Below, piece by piece: positions 11,901 through 22,796 of a stretch of DNA of 64,000 nt. The notes under the pieces were generated by a model that saw only the letters and a program-made list of their open reading frames with translations, was not told the origin of the DNA and ran no database searches. Within the stretch, counting starts at the first letter, position 1. Every line of letters starts with the position of its first letter. Origin of the DNA: Choanephora cucurbitarum (taxonomy: Eukaryota; Mucoromycota; Mucoromycetes; Mucorales; Choanephoraceae); contig JAIWNI010000003.1 of the NCBI GenBank assembly GCA_025331435.1, forward strand, positions 553,099 through 617,098, written 5' to 3'. Made by a program: the position numbers and the translations under genes.

Positions 11901-14105
11901 GGCTGTTTTATATTCAAACGACGGTACATTGCAAATCCATAGCTTACCTGATTTCAAAGAACATTTTGTATGCCCTCAGTTCGATAATGCACCTGATTTG
12001 ATTACAGACAGCCGCGAACATGTACATAAGGAGGCCTCAAAGAAAGGAAGTGCACCTACATCCACCATCATTAAAGAGGTCTTGATGACACACATTGGCA
12101 AAGAGAGAAAAGACCCACATCTTGTGGCGCGCACTGACACTAATGATATTATCATTTACAAAGCTTTCAGTTTTGTACCCACAGATGATACAGCATCTGA
12201 ACGATTGGCCCTTCGCTTCTCTCGTGTGCATCATGAGTATGTCTCTCGCAAACCAGCTGCTATGGCAGAAGAGGAAAAGAAGCGGGTGAACCAAAAGAAG
12301 GAGATAATTGACGAATTTGAGATCCCTGATCTTGACCTAGAGGATGAAGAAGACACTTTAGCACAAAAAGTAGCTAGCAAAAATCTCGAGAAGCAACAAC
12401 GTAAGAAATTGTTGATTCCATTCAACGACGTTGCTGGCTACACAGGTGTCTTTGTTGCTGGTGTCCAACCTGCATGGCTAATGAATTCCTGCAAAAGTTT
12501 TGTACGTGTTCATCCAATGAAGACAAAGCAGCCGGTAATTGGCTTCACTCAATTCCACAATGTCAATTGTCAGCATGGTTTTATTACTGTTGACGCCAAA
12601 TCAACTATCCGCCTCTCACAACTACGTACAGATGGAGTAATCTATGACCTGGATTGGGTTCTACAGAAGGTACCTTTAGGCAAGACAGCACATAAAATTG
12701 AATACCATCCTTTGATGCGTGTCTATGCGGTCATTGTTTCCAGTGCTCATCCAGCACGAGTGATTGAAGAAGAAAACGCTCAAATGGACGGAGCAGAAAG
12801 CACAAATGAGGGACAGCAGAAGCAAGAAGACCAAGAGGTTGAAAAGATGGAAAGCTTAAAAACAGGCGAATTCTTACCCGAGGTTGATCGGTTCTCTATG
12901 ATCATGGTGTCTCCTGTAACCTGGGAAACTGTGGATACGATTGAGTTTGAGGAATTTGAACAATGCTTCTCTTTGGAATGTGCAGCACTAGAATCTAAGC
13001 AAACAAGTACAGGTCGAAAGCATTTTATGGTAGTGGGTACAGGTTATTTGAAAGGTGAAGATACTACAATGAGAGGCTCCATTCGCATCTATGATATTAT
13101 TGAAGTAGTTCCTGAGCCTAATAACCCTCAGACCAACCACAAATTCAAACATATTCATACTGAAGATGTCAAGGGTGCCGTTACTGCTATGTGTAATGTC
13201 AGTGGCCATCTTGCTAGCTGCATTGGCTCAAAAGTGATTGTCTGGAGCTTAGAAGATGACGAAAGCTTAGTAGGTGTAGCTTTTATTGATGTTCAGATTT
13301 ATGTCACCAGCATGAGTTCAATCAAAAACTTTATCTTGTTGGGAGATGCACAAAAATCTGTGTGGTTCTTAGGCTTTCAGGTAATATAACTAAACTTCGA
13401 TAAGCTTTCCAAAATCAACGACTAACTGCTAATAGCTTGAGCCAGCTAAGCTCTCGTTATTGGGTAAGGACTACCAGTCTTTTGAAGTAGGCTGTGTTGA
13501 TTTTATTATCGACGACAAGTCTCTCTATCTTGTCGTAGGCGATACAAATGAAAATTTAGATCTCTATCAGTATGCTCCCTTCAGTAAGTGATTCAGTTAA
13601 AGGAAGAAGAAAGAAAGAGTAACCATAACATGTCTCTATAGATTTGCAATCATTTGGTGGTCAAAAACTAATGCGACGTGGTGATTTCCATGTGGGTTCT
13701 CAAGTACAAACTATGGTTCGTTTACCTCAAATTGAAAAGACAGATAGAGGATTTGAATATAGCAGAAGACATTTCTGTCTTTGTGGTACCTTCAACGGCT
13801 CTATATCAGTAATTTCTCCTATCTCTGAAAAGACCTTTAAGCGTTTGAGTACACTATATGGTCAACTAGTAAACAATGTGCAGCATGTAGCTGGTCTAAA
13901 CCCTAGAGCATATCGTTTAATTAAGGGACCTAAGCAACGTATGTCTTCCAATAGAACGAAGGCTATTCTGGACGGTGATTTGATATTCGAATTTGCAGGA
14001 CTCTCTATTGAAAGACAAAAGGAGATCACAAAGCAGATCGGTACCACTGTATCAAGAATCATGGAGGATTTGGTAGATACTGAGTCGAGTATTGATCATT
14101 TTTAA
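8984..14105 (+). CDS. CFT1: Cleavage and polyadenylation factor subunit CFT1 / CPSF160 (CPSF1)
   Basis: Seven exons, 8984-9229, 9278-9469, 9592-9833, 9902-10045, 10101-13380, 13436-13583 and 13642-14105, join in phase to about 1,571 residues. The N-terminus (MSAYALYKELFPPQ), the segment DSLLLGFSDAKMSLLEWSP, the beta-propeller WD-like repeats and the C-terminal CPSF_A region (LYLVVGDTNENLDLYQYAP; QTMVRLPQ) match the CPSF160 family rather than DDB1 or SF3B3. The protein scaffolds the cleavage and polyadenylation complex and helps recognise the AAUAAA signal in the nucleus. Family members are about 1,350-1,450 residues; the extra length lies in acidic inserts, for example around 10740-10840 and 11620-11800. 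The short first four exons are typical 5'-clustered introns. Confidence is high. Confidence 0.95.
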
Positions 14106-14260
14106 GACTCAAATAAAATTTGTCCGGCGAAATTTCCTTTTTCGTAATTTCTGTTTATGCTGTCAGAGACAGGAGAGGGAGAGTGGGGGAGCAAGCGAAA
14201 ATTAACTTGTCAAGTGCAGCCAAAGAATGAATTCCTTCCTTTTCCATAAACACATTAATC

Positions 14261-14948
14261 ATGGTGAGTAGTGGTTGAAGATGGATTGATGCAAGTGAGC
14301 GAGTATTCGAAGGATGAGAAGATGAATGGATAGATGGATGGATAGGATAGGAGCATGAATTTGGAAGATATCGGTTAGAAACATATACACTCAAATAACG
14401 TGGATACTATAACAAGTCAGCATTAACACATGCGAATCATCGCTTGCTCTTACATGCACACCTACCTACAGAACATGCATATTCACATGCACGCCCATGT
14501 AACTACACACCTACATGTATGAGCATATAAGACTCAGTTTACGTTCTTGTTTCATTACTTGGCAATCCACACAAAAAAACTTCTTGTTGATCAAAAGAAC
14601 AAAGAGGAGGTTGGAAGACGACAAACAGCTGCTATGCATCCTAATCTACTTCATTCATGTTCATCTCGCCTTCTCTTTTTGATTCGCTTTGCTTGATCCT
14701 TTCATAAACCAAGAATTGATCACTAATAATCAAATATCTACATATAGGACTCTAAGACTCCCGTCAAGCTTGCCAGAGTTACAAAGGTTCTCGGCCGTAC
14801 CGGTTCTCGTGGTGGTGTCACCCAAGTTCGCGTTGAATTCATGGACGATACTAACCGTTCCATCATCCGTAACGTCAAGGGTCCCGTTCGTGAAAACGAC
14901 ATTCTCTGTCTCTTGGAATCCGAACGTGAAGCTCGTCGTCTCCGTTAA
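14261..14948 (+). CDS. RPS28: 40S ribosomal protein eS28 (RPS28)
   Basis: The first exon is just the ATG (14261-14263), followed by a GTGAGT donor. A 484-nt intron runs to 14747, and exon 2 is 14748-14948. The product is 67 residues, exactly the usual eS28 length, starting [15 protein letters not shown] and containing [17 protein letters not shown] and the ending [10 protein letters not shown]. It belongs to the head of the small ribosomal subunit near the mRNA exit. Codon use is strongly biased to C-ending codons (GTC, CGT, AAG), as expected for a very highly expressed gene. The intron is far longer than others in the window. It holds GATG/GGAT-rich and CA-rich tracts but no recognisable snoRNA. 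Confidence 0.95.
14264..14747 (+). other. Long 5' intron of RPS28
   Basis: GTGAGT donor right after the start codon, acceptor CATATAG at 14747, with a CACTAATAAT branch-like site near 14720. It contains a GATG/GGATAG-type simple repeat (about 14330-14350) and a CA/TACA-rich stretch (14455-14520). Such long first introns are common in ribosomal protein genes and may affect expression. I looked for paired C (RTGATGA) and D (CTGA) boxes and did not find a convincing pair. Confidence 0.8.
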
Positions 14949-15131
14949 GATATCTTGTGCTTCCTTCCCTCTTTGTCTTATATATACACATATAGCTTTT
15001 CTTAAAAATAAAAAACAAACGCTTATTTTTACAAATATACAATATGAATAGCTTCTATAGTTATTTGTACAATGATTGTTTAGTGCATAGTTTATTATGT
15101 ATATGTATATTTGTATAAGAGAGGTAATCAT

Positions 15132-16343
15132 TTACAATGTCAAGAAGGAGGTCATATCATATTCATCTTGACCTTCTTTCTTGATAGCTACTCCTTGTTC
15201 AGTAACAATAGCGGAGATCAAATTGGCAGGTGTCACATCAAAACTAGGATTCCAAACGCCAATATTTTCTGCTGCTGTACGCACAGAAGTAGGTTCATTG
15301 TCTTGGACACGGATACCGTTGACAATGACCAATTCTTCAGCAGGACGTTGCTCAATCACAATATCCTCGCCAGTCTTAGTCTTCAAGTCGATAGAGGTAG
15401 AAGGAGCAGCAACGATAAACAAAATACCATGGTGTTTGGCTGTGATGGCCAGTTGGTAAGTACCAATCTTGTTTGCAGTATCACCGTTAGCAGCGACACG
15501 ATCAGCACCCACAATGATAGCTTGGACACCAGGATTTTGCTTCAAGAGAGCAGAAGCCATGTTATCACAAATCAAGGTGGCAGGAATATCTTCGTAAACA
15601 AGTTCATAAGCAGTCAAACGAGAACCTTGGTTATAGGGACGTGTCTCAGTACAGTAAGCATGCTTCAAGTTGCCATTCTTGTGAAGGTCACGGATGATAC
15701 CCAAAGCAGTACCCCATCCAGCAGTAGCCAAAGAGCCAGTATTACAGTGTGTCAATACACTGATGTTGTCTTTGTACTTGGCATGTTCCACAATGTAATC
15801 AGCACCATACTTACCAATGTTCTTATTGTCCTTGACATCATCTACCAACATTTGTTCAGCAGCTTCAATATAAGCATTGATGACAACTTGAGGATCTTCA
15901 GTAGTAGCAGCAGTTTTTTGGATCAAATCCCAAAGCTTGGCAGCAGCGTCAAACAGATTGACAGCAGTGGGGCGAGAAGTCTTGAGATATTCGAGTGAGT
16001 CATGCAAGAATTGAACAGCTTGATCTACTGTCTTGAATTCACCATTTTGAGAACGAGTGTGAACATCAACAGCCAATGATAAAGCAGCTACAATAGCAAT
16101 GGCAGGAGCGCCTCTTGTTTTCATTGTCTTAATGGCAGCATGACCGTTTTGGACATTTAATACGGATTCAAAGATAGTTTCATGAGGCAAGACAAGTTGG
16201 TTGAGGATGCTGAGGTTGCCTCTAGTGTATTTGATGGCTTCGAGAGTTTTACCAGCTGGTACAAATAAGAATACGAAAAAGAAAACAAGTTAGACTAATT
16301 TTTTCGGTCAATATCAAAAAGATTATTTACTGTTGTTGCTCAT
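15132..16343 (-). CDS. MRI1: Methylthioribose-1-phosphate isomerase (MTNA/Mri1)
   Basis: Two exons: a 13-nt first exon 16343-16331 (M-S-N-N and one base) and 16255-15132, giving 378 residues. Signature segments are [31 protein letters not shown] with the catalytic Cys, [13 protein letters not shown], and [20 protein letters not shown] with the catalytic Asp. The enzyme converts 5-methylthioribose-1-phosphate to methylthioribulose-1-phosphate in the methionine salvage cycle of the cytosol. Length fits the family (about 360-410). The start was chosen because the upstream exon gives an in-phase join to [15 protein letters not shown], which is conserved, whereas starting at 16190 would lose it. 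It converges on RPS28. Confidence 0.95.
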
Positions 16344-17735
16344 GATATTGTTGAAGCTAAAAGGACAAAAGTAAAAGCAAAAGAAAGAAAGAAAGAAATG
16401 GATACCTGTCTGTACCTGATTGAACACAGATGAAATGCAAAGTAGTGACGGCTATTGTGACTTCACTAGTGAAAGCAAATCAAATCAAGAATTGAATTCT
16501 TTATAAAGCAGGAAAGGCTAATATTTATGTTGACATTTCTCAAATTAATAATAGAATGATGACAGCAAGCCTTTGTACTCAAAAAATATCAGAAACATCT
16601 CGAAGCAATTAGCAGGAAATCATCATCTGTCAGTGTCCACAAAACGTGAGATCAAAACCCATTGCACTTGTTTAGAAGGTCCATCGAGAAACTTGCAAAC
16701 TCAGCACTTGATTGCTTTGAACCTTAACCATGGCACCAACAGAAAAAAAGAAAGGTACGCAAATAATTATCGAACTGTGCTTCTTTTCTGGGAACACTGA
16801 TCTATGTGATGAGCTTAAGCTCATTTGATGACGTTAATGATACTGATGAGAGACTTTGAAACGGGAGTATGGATAGAATACAAGATGAAGTATTTAATGG
16901 ATTGGGCATGTGAATGATTTGTGAAGCATGCTGAGATATGATAGGGCCTTTCAACCTGAGAACCATACAAAGAGATAAAAGATAAAAGACTTGTATTGGA
17001 AAATTCATGAACGAAACGGACTTAAAGAGACGAGCATGTAAATCTACTGTCTGTAATAATCAAACAAGAATATGAGCAGATACGGAGAAACAGAATGGAT
17101 GCTCCGTGGCGCTGCACAAAGTATCAATTCCTCTGTCTATATGCTTCATATCATAAAAAGAAATAGTAAAACAAGCTCTCGGAAGAAGATCAGCTAGTGG
17201 TCATTGTAGTTTGTATGCAGCAGCAGGGACAAAAAAGAAAGATATGGCATTAACTAAACCAAGAAAATTATATCAGACCATATCAAAAAGACATGATAAG
17301 ATTGATAAGATGAAATAAACATACACAAACAAAAATAGAAAAAGATCAAGAACAAAAGCATATATGTCGTCCAGAATAAGACGAAAGGATACAAACCGAG
17401 GAAACGAACGACTATGTTTACACACGTACAAAAAATAGAACAGCAATAAAGCTGATTACTATGGCTCTCTGTGTATGATCTATTTAGATTTTCCTAAGAA
17501 GAGAAAAACTCAACAAGAGCAACGATGACTGCCCGTTCGATTTTTTTTATCAAAACCTTGAGCTATCTGATTTTTGTTTTCTAAATATTGCTACACGTTC
17601 GAAGAGATCGTACGGACCTCACTATCTACTTTAATCTTTGAAGTGGGTACGTTTTGTCGAAAACTTTATATTACAATGACTACAACATGGTTCAATTGGA
17701 AACAGAACACAATCACGATAGTCTATTTTATTGTC
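16344..17735. other. Gene-free stretch
   Basis: Promoter of the isomerase gene at the left side. The rest has scattered A-rich runs and no frame that looks coding. A frame at 16573-16800 lacks any supporting feature. Confidence 0.45.
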
Positions 17736-18041
17736 TTATGAGACCGATTTTGCACCCACAAGAGATTGAATACAAAGCTTCTCGGTACAGCCGGCTTCTG
17801 ATACAAGACCGCTAGCAGGGCAGAAACAGGTATTGCAATTATCTCTAGACAGAAAGGTAGTATTGGGTATACATCGGTTAGGGACACAGAGTATTTTGGT
17901 ACATTTCAATCCAGTACTAGTGCAAATACACAGGTTACATCCGTTATTAATTGTAAAGACAGACCCAACTGAACATTTTAGTGCTACTGTCGTCTGAAAT
18001 AGCCAAGCACAACATAAAATAACCACGTTAAGCTTTTTCAT
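17736..18041 (-). CDS. Secreted tandem pacifastin-like serine protease inhibitor
   Basis: A 101-residue protein with a hydrophobic signal peptide (MKKLNVVILCCAWLFQTTVA). Two consecutive Cys modules follow. Module 1, about residues 23-52, reads C-x11-CNLCIC-TSTG-x2-CT-x3-C. Module 2, about 57-90, reads C-x11-CNTCFC-PASG-x6-CT-x3-C. Both fit the pacifastin light-chain consensus C-x(9-12)-CxxCxC-x(2,3)-G-x(3,6)-CT-x3-C, which forms three disulfides. Pacifastin peptides inhibit serine proteases; the target here is unknown. The gene is intronless and preceded by a TATA-like palindrome. It is isolated from other secreted-protein genes except the one at 19956. Pacifastin domains are best known from arthropods, so the assignment rests on the Cys pattern alone. 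Confidence 0.75.
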   Translation of the reverse strand: MKKLNVVILCCAWLFQTTVALKCSVGSVFTINNGCNLCICTSTGLKCTKILCVPNRCIPNTTFLSRDNCNTCFCPASGLVSEAGCTEKLCIQSLVGAKSVS

Positions 18042-18082
18042 ATTATTTAAATGAAAAAAACCGAATCAAATAAAGAGGAAAC

Positions 18083-18120
18083 AAGCTCTTTATATCATAT
18101 CTTTTATATAAAAAGAGCTT
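18083..18120. promoter_or_regulatory. Palindromic TATA region upstream of the pacifastin-like gene
   Basis: AAGCTCTTTATAT at 18083-18095 is nearly the inverse of ATATAAAAAGAGCTT at 18106-18120, giving a hairpin-like palindrome. It contains TATATAAAA about 60-70 bases before the ATG at 18041. It probably supplies the TATA box. Whether the palindrome itself binds a regulator is unknown. Confidence 0.45.
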
Positions 18121-19571
18121 AATTTAATTCTTTAAAAGATGTGTTTTACATAGCACAATTATTAGAGTATATTTGAGACAGCAAGCTTGAAAAAAAAAAC
18201 CCTGATCGACAGTATGCTTTACAAGTCCATCTTTCAGAACCTCTTTTGAGCTCCCTTTATTCTTTATCACAACATATAGATAAAACAGAATATGTCTATA
18301 CCTCAAAGGCCAAATAAGATATCCTGCAGCAAACAATTCTTCATTCAGAAATCAAATTTGTCATTTAGTTCAAAGTATAGAGGAATTTAGAGCTTAAATG
18401 AGAAAAAGGACAACTTTTGTTTGACTATAGAATGCTACATTACAGTTTAATTTTTGTTTACTTTAGTGAGAATGTATTGTCCTGATGAGTCAATATTCTC
18501 TAAAATGTCATTATTATGGCAACTAATTAGAATTTGTAAATCAGCATTATCCTCTAACATGACATACTTATGTAGTACTCTTACAGAAGGCTGAGCAATG
18601 ATAGGATTAGATTGTTAATAAATGATACAATAGAAAATAAGTAGAAATAGTCTTGCTTTACCGAAAATGTCATAAGTTTTATGAACAAAGAACAAAAGTG
18701 ATGGGGAAGATTCTCTTTTGTTCGAGGCAACTAACATGAGTTGAGCTCTACCATCTTGAAGACATTTGATCTACCCCATGCCATGCCAAGGCAACAGTGA
18801 TATGGCTTGCTGTTGATATTGCGTTTCATGTAAGTGATGATTTTATTGAAATCTTTAGCTAGAGCTTTCTTGAATGTGATGCTCGTGGGGAGAGTTTTCT
18901 TCGACAAAATACAGTTGTTGGCTACTCAAAGTAATATATCTCCCATGTCTTTTGCAGCGACTTTCCAAAATTCATATTTTCGCAAATATAAAGATTAAAA
19001 ATAGAAGAAAAAAAGATACGGATACTTCTACAATCGTACAAACCTTCTCAAATTGAGTCGTCAGTCTCAAATCTGTCCAGTATTAATTGACGATGTCTTT
19101 ACTAAGCCTGTAAGAGATGATTTTAGAACCTAGATAACAAAAGCAAGATTAATACCTAGGTTGCCCACTATCTTCAAAGTTGGGGCTTTTGTGATGCCCT
19201 CCACTTGCTTGTTATTCATCTTAAATTCTATCTATGCTTTAGAAATAATAAAAGCTGTGCTAGCTAAGATGTTGTTGTAATGACTCACATAATTCAAGGA
19301 GGTCTAAGTTGCTCATATTTTGTATAGGATAAAGAAGAGAACAAGAAGAGACTAGGGTCATGTACATAGAGTATCAGTGTAGCATCCAAGCTTATTACCG
19401 TAGTTGTAATAGTAGTAACAGCAGTAAAGCAAAAGCAAGCAAATATACTACGTCGAGTGTCTACTTAAGGCCTGGCTTGTATTTTAACAACAAAATAAAG
19501 AATTTGTACCTGACAGGTGCCATATATTGGCTATTCTAGTGCTCGTTCAGTAGAGAGCGAGGCGATATTCA
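18121..19571. other. Gene-free stretch with a possible coding relic
   Basis: On the minus strand, from about 18935 down to 18734, there is a 60-70 codon open stretch reading ...SITFKKALAKDFNKIIT... and ending at a stop. It has plausible protein composition, but it is closed by a stop upstream and has no start codon or splice partner that I can support. The rest shows nothing recognisable. Confidence 0.35.
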
Positions 19572-19835
19572 ATGAATAACATACGTAGGACGCTAAAAAA
19601 AAAGGGCTTACTTCCTGATAAAAGCTTGATCTTAGCTAGCAAAAAATCATGTTCAAAGAAAGTAGAGGAGTATGGAAAGAGAGAGAAAATCTTCCTCTCA
19701 TGTATCTGCTTAAATGCTTTCGGTAAAATGATTGAAGAATCTAAAGCAGTTGGGGCTCAAATGTTATTTCTATCAAGGTTACATATTCAGGCTTTTCTTG
19801 AAAACAGCAACCTTTCTTTCATTGAGCTACCTTAA
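19572..19835 (+). CDS. Small hypothetical protein (doubtful)
   Basis: An ATG-started frame of 87 codons with a Lys-rich N-terminus (MNNIRRTLKKKGLLPDKS) and no recognised domain, signal peptide or membrane segment. The second half (QAFLENSNLSFIELP) is reminiscent of transposon-derived exons but cannot be assigned. It may be chance; there is no strong promoter or splice evidence. Confidence 0.2.
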   Translation: MNNIRRTLKKKGLLPDKSLILASKKSCSKKVEEYGKREKIFLSCICLNAFGKMIEESKAVGAQMLFLSRLHIQAFLENSNLSFIELP

Positions 19836-19955
19836 GAAGCTTGATTTCTAGATAGTCACGAACCATACACGCTACTCTTCCTTTTATGATATTTATTTAT
19901 ATGTATTAATAAGATAGAAAAAGAATGAGATAGCTTTATTGTTGTTTTTGATTGA

Positions 19956-20390
19956 TTACATGAGGAGACCTCCAAAAGCACTCCGAATGTCACCAACAAC
20001 TTCACGAGAATTGTCATAGCTCTGTTGCTCTTGAGTGCTTATTGAAGATGATCCGCCTTGATCAGGAGGAGACTCATCGTCCTCTGGGTCTTGGGCATCA
20101 TCGTCATCAGCAGGTTCTTCGGCCGGAGGCTTCTGTGCTTTTTTCCCACCCTTCTTGCCTTTGTCTTTCTTCTTTTTTTGCCCATTCTTGTTGGAACCGT
20201 TTGTGGCTCCGGAAAAAGCGCCACCAACACTTGCTAAGGTAAGTTGCCCAGGTGCAGTAGCAGAACTAAGTAATTCTGAAGTTCTTTTGCTCAAATCTAC
20301 AGGAGCTGCAGCAGATGGCTTTAGAATAACAAATAATATTAGAAGCACTGTAGTGATCTTTAAAGAGCTCTTTTGAATGGGTCTCGTCAT
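19956..20390 (-). CDS. Small secreted protein with Lys-rich and acidic low-complexity region
   Basis: 144 residues with a clear signal peptide (hydrophobic core VLLILFVILKP, then SAAAP) and a dibasic LSKR site at about residue 36 that a Kex2-type protease could cut. The middle has a GA/Asn segment, then a Lys/Gly-rich tract (KKKKDKGKKGGKK), then an Asp/Glu/Pro-rich tract, ending in DIRSAFGGLLM. A TATA-like element lies about 60 bases upstream (20449-20456 on the minus strand). The gene is intronless. I recognise no family. It could be a wall-associated or effector-like protein, but no function is supported. Confidence 0.6.
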   Translation of the reverse strand: MTRPIQKSSLKITTVLLILFVILKPSAAAPVDLSKRTSELLSSATAPGQLTLASVGGAFSGATNGSNKNGQKKKKDKGKKGGKKAQKPPAEEPADDDDAQDPEDDESPPDQGGSSSISTQEQQSYDNSREVVGDIRSAFGGLLM

Positions 20391-22456
20391 TGCATTAAAA
20401 TAGAAAGATAGGATCGAATAGGGTGAAGATAGATTTTGATCAGCAGCTTTTTATATTGCTTCTTCATCTAATTAACTTTGATTCACTTTTTTTTTTAGTT
20501 TGATTTGATCCCAAAAAAAAGTTTGCTTTTATTAAAATTCTTGAATGTCTTGATACAATACACTAGGTATTATCCCAATACGCAGTAGAAAAGGAAATCC
20601 AAGCAGTTCGTTCATCGAAATTAATATGTAGAAAAAAAAAGCCTGGAATGCGCTTGTCATATTGTATCGATTCTATTTTCTGCACTAAGAATGTTCAGGT
20701 GGTGTCTGAGTGATTGAGTAGAAAAAAAAAGGATTGCAGTAAGAGCATCATCAGAAACAATAAAAGAAAAAAGCATGCTTCAATTTTGAATCACTTTGAC
20801 ATGTTGCCAAAGAAAGACACAACGGCACAAGTTCTAAGCCAAACAATCTTGCATCACAAAAGCTACATCAACGAACAACACGGGTTTCTATTCAAAAAAG
20901 CGTCTATCTCACTCTTTGCTTTTTGCTATCGTGATAGCGCTTGAGACCTTCTATACAAGGGACATGCTTAAATTAATTAGGAAGTTTGAATTTGTCATTA
21001 ACATTGGGGAGAATGATGCAGTGTCAATACCATCGCTTTGAGAGACAGAAAAAAAAAAGAAGCAGCAAGGACTAAATAAGGTCTATACTTGTATCAATCG
21101 AATTCAAATATGATTTGAGCCAGGAAAATCCAAATAGGAGATAAACAAGAGAAGCGAGATACTCCCTCCCTTTACACAATAGTTCTCTAAAGTAGATTTA
21201 TACTTAAATTCTGCAATTCCATGCAGGGTTCCAACTACTGCTAAATCGATATTTTAATTGAAACTCAATAGATGGAGAAATTATTTGAAAATTTTACTGC
21301 GTTCAGCTTACACATATATGTGATTGAGCATTGTGCTTCAAGGTATTTGTCCGGAAGAGTAAGAAACATATGGCAATGATTTGGGCTTGAGAGCGCATTC
21401 TGCATGCGCAATTGAGTTGCTGCAAGGAAGAAAATAGAATCGTAGAGATGACCTCCCAATTTATCGGCATTGGTTTCGCGCTTAATTCGTAAGCAAATGA
21501 TCAACAACATATCTACACAATCCTATGCTGATTCAATAGTATGTTTTGTGCTGAAACTGTGTCGCTAGATAAAGGTCTGCCTTTGTTTAGTGTTTGGACT
21601 TAGCTTTCATAAACACAGTGTAGCCAACATCACTCATTGCTTCCGACCATTAAGTCAACTGTCAAAATGAAACACGTGTTAAGACTAAAATCTTTTTGTG
21701 TTATAGACTAATGGCTACTAGAACAACTCGCTACCTTTTACGTTGACAGTTGATACACTCAATAAAATCAATCGATTGCAGGGCTAGACATGGACAAATC
21801 CTTGCGATCCTCGGCATAGAAGTCTACTGTCATACGAAATTCTTAAAAGTCAGAAAGGTTTTTTTTAAACATGATTCAATTCTTTCTCTTCAAATTTGAC
21901 ATGCACAAGGAACCGACACGTTTTTAGAAGAGAGTGGCACGGATTTTTCTTAAAGTAAACAAGCAGATGACTGAAGATGATAGGCCTAGCACACATGGCT
22001 TTACTCTAGAACCTGTTGGGTACAAAGCGCCCTCAAAGTTGATAGCCTCCTTCGACTCGTTCTTCTCCCCTTCCTACCGTATTAAAGGTGATCATCAGCA
22101 ATTTTGATTGACACAGCTGCAGTTCAACAGTACATGAAGAAAAGAGAGCTAAAGCATACCTTTTTGTCGTTTCCAAACTGCATGTCTGAATAAGCCAAAG
22201 AAAGCTACTTGCTCTCGAGTTTTCGCCAGTAACCGGAGTAGAATAGTATCTATTTTATAAGTGCGGATCAAATCTATATCGCCAGATCGGGGTATGGTTT
22301 GCATGGCAAAGTGACATCATCTGCTGAACAATACGTCTTGGTGCCTTGTTTTTATACCATGTTTGACATAATCAAACGTTTTCGTTTTATAGTATAAAGA
22401 AAAAGTAACCCGTTAAATTCCTCTTGGTTAAACAATCTGCAATTATTGAAGAAAGC
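20391..22456. other. Gene-free stretch
   Basis: Poly-A and poly-T rich. Short frames at 20714-20944 and 21265-21510 have no supporting features. A TATA-like element (TATAGTATAAAG near 22388) is followed by the small frame at 22457. Confidence 0.45.
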
Positions 22457-22678
22457 ATGTCATTGCCTAAAGATGAAGCACAGCGACCAAATAGCAGCAC
22501 AGTGCTTGAGATTGAGAAATGCCTTATAGTATTATGTATTCAGCAGTTAATGCTTGCAAGTAAATTTGATATCAATGATAACATCTTAGCGCTTTATAGA
22601 GCTGTTCTTTCCGAGAAATCAAAGCTTACAGACCATTTAAAGTGCCTATTGAAATTATTTCCCCCTTTTTTCATTTGA
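22457..22678 (+). CDS. Small hypothetical protein, 73 residues
   Basis: An ATG-started frame (MSLPKDEAQRPNSS...) about 65 bases after a TATA-like element. The sequence predicts a mostly helical protein with hydrophobic heptads (VLEIEKCLIVLCIQQLML; LALYRAVLSEKSKL), so it could be a coiled-coil subunit. No family was recognised. It lies 118 bases upstream of the Coq11-like gene on the same strand. Composition looks more protein-like than neighbouring chance frames. Confidence 0.4.
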   Translation: MSLPKDEAQRPNSSTVLEIEKCLIVLCIQQLMLASKFDINDNILALYRAVLSEKSKLTDHLKCLLKLFPPFFI

Positions 22679-22796
22679 GATCTTTAAGATACGTCATTGA
22701 AACAGAAAAAAAAAATCACGTTGTATAAATTTAAACATTTTTAATGCAGTTCTCATCACAGACACTTCTTCTTCACTTTCTTTTTATTCTTACATT

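Noticed and set aside
14264..14747. Possible snoRNA inside the long RPS28 intron
   Set aside because: No convincing C box with paired D box and no terminal stem.
15111..15998. A 295-codon open frame on the plus strand opposite the methylthioribose-1-phosphate isomerase gene
   Set aside because: It lies entirely antisense to a gene with unmistakable catalytic motifs; its composition (Ser/Thr/Ile-rich, no motifs) is that of a mirror frame.
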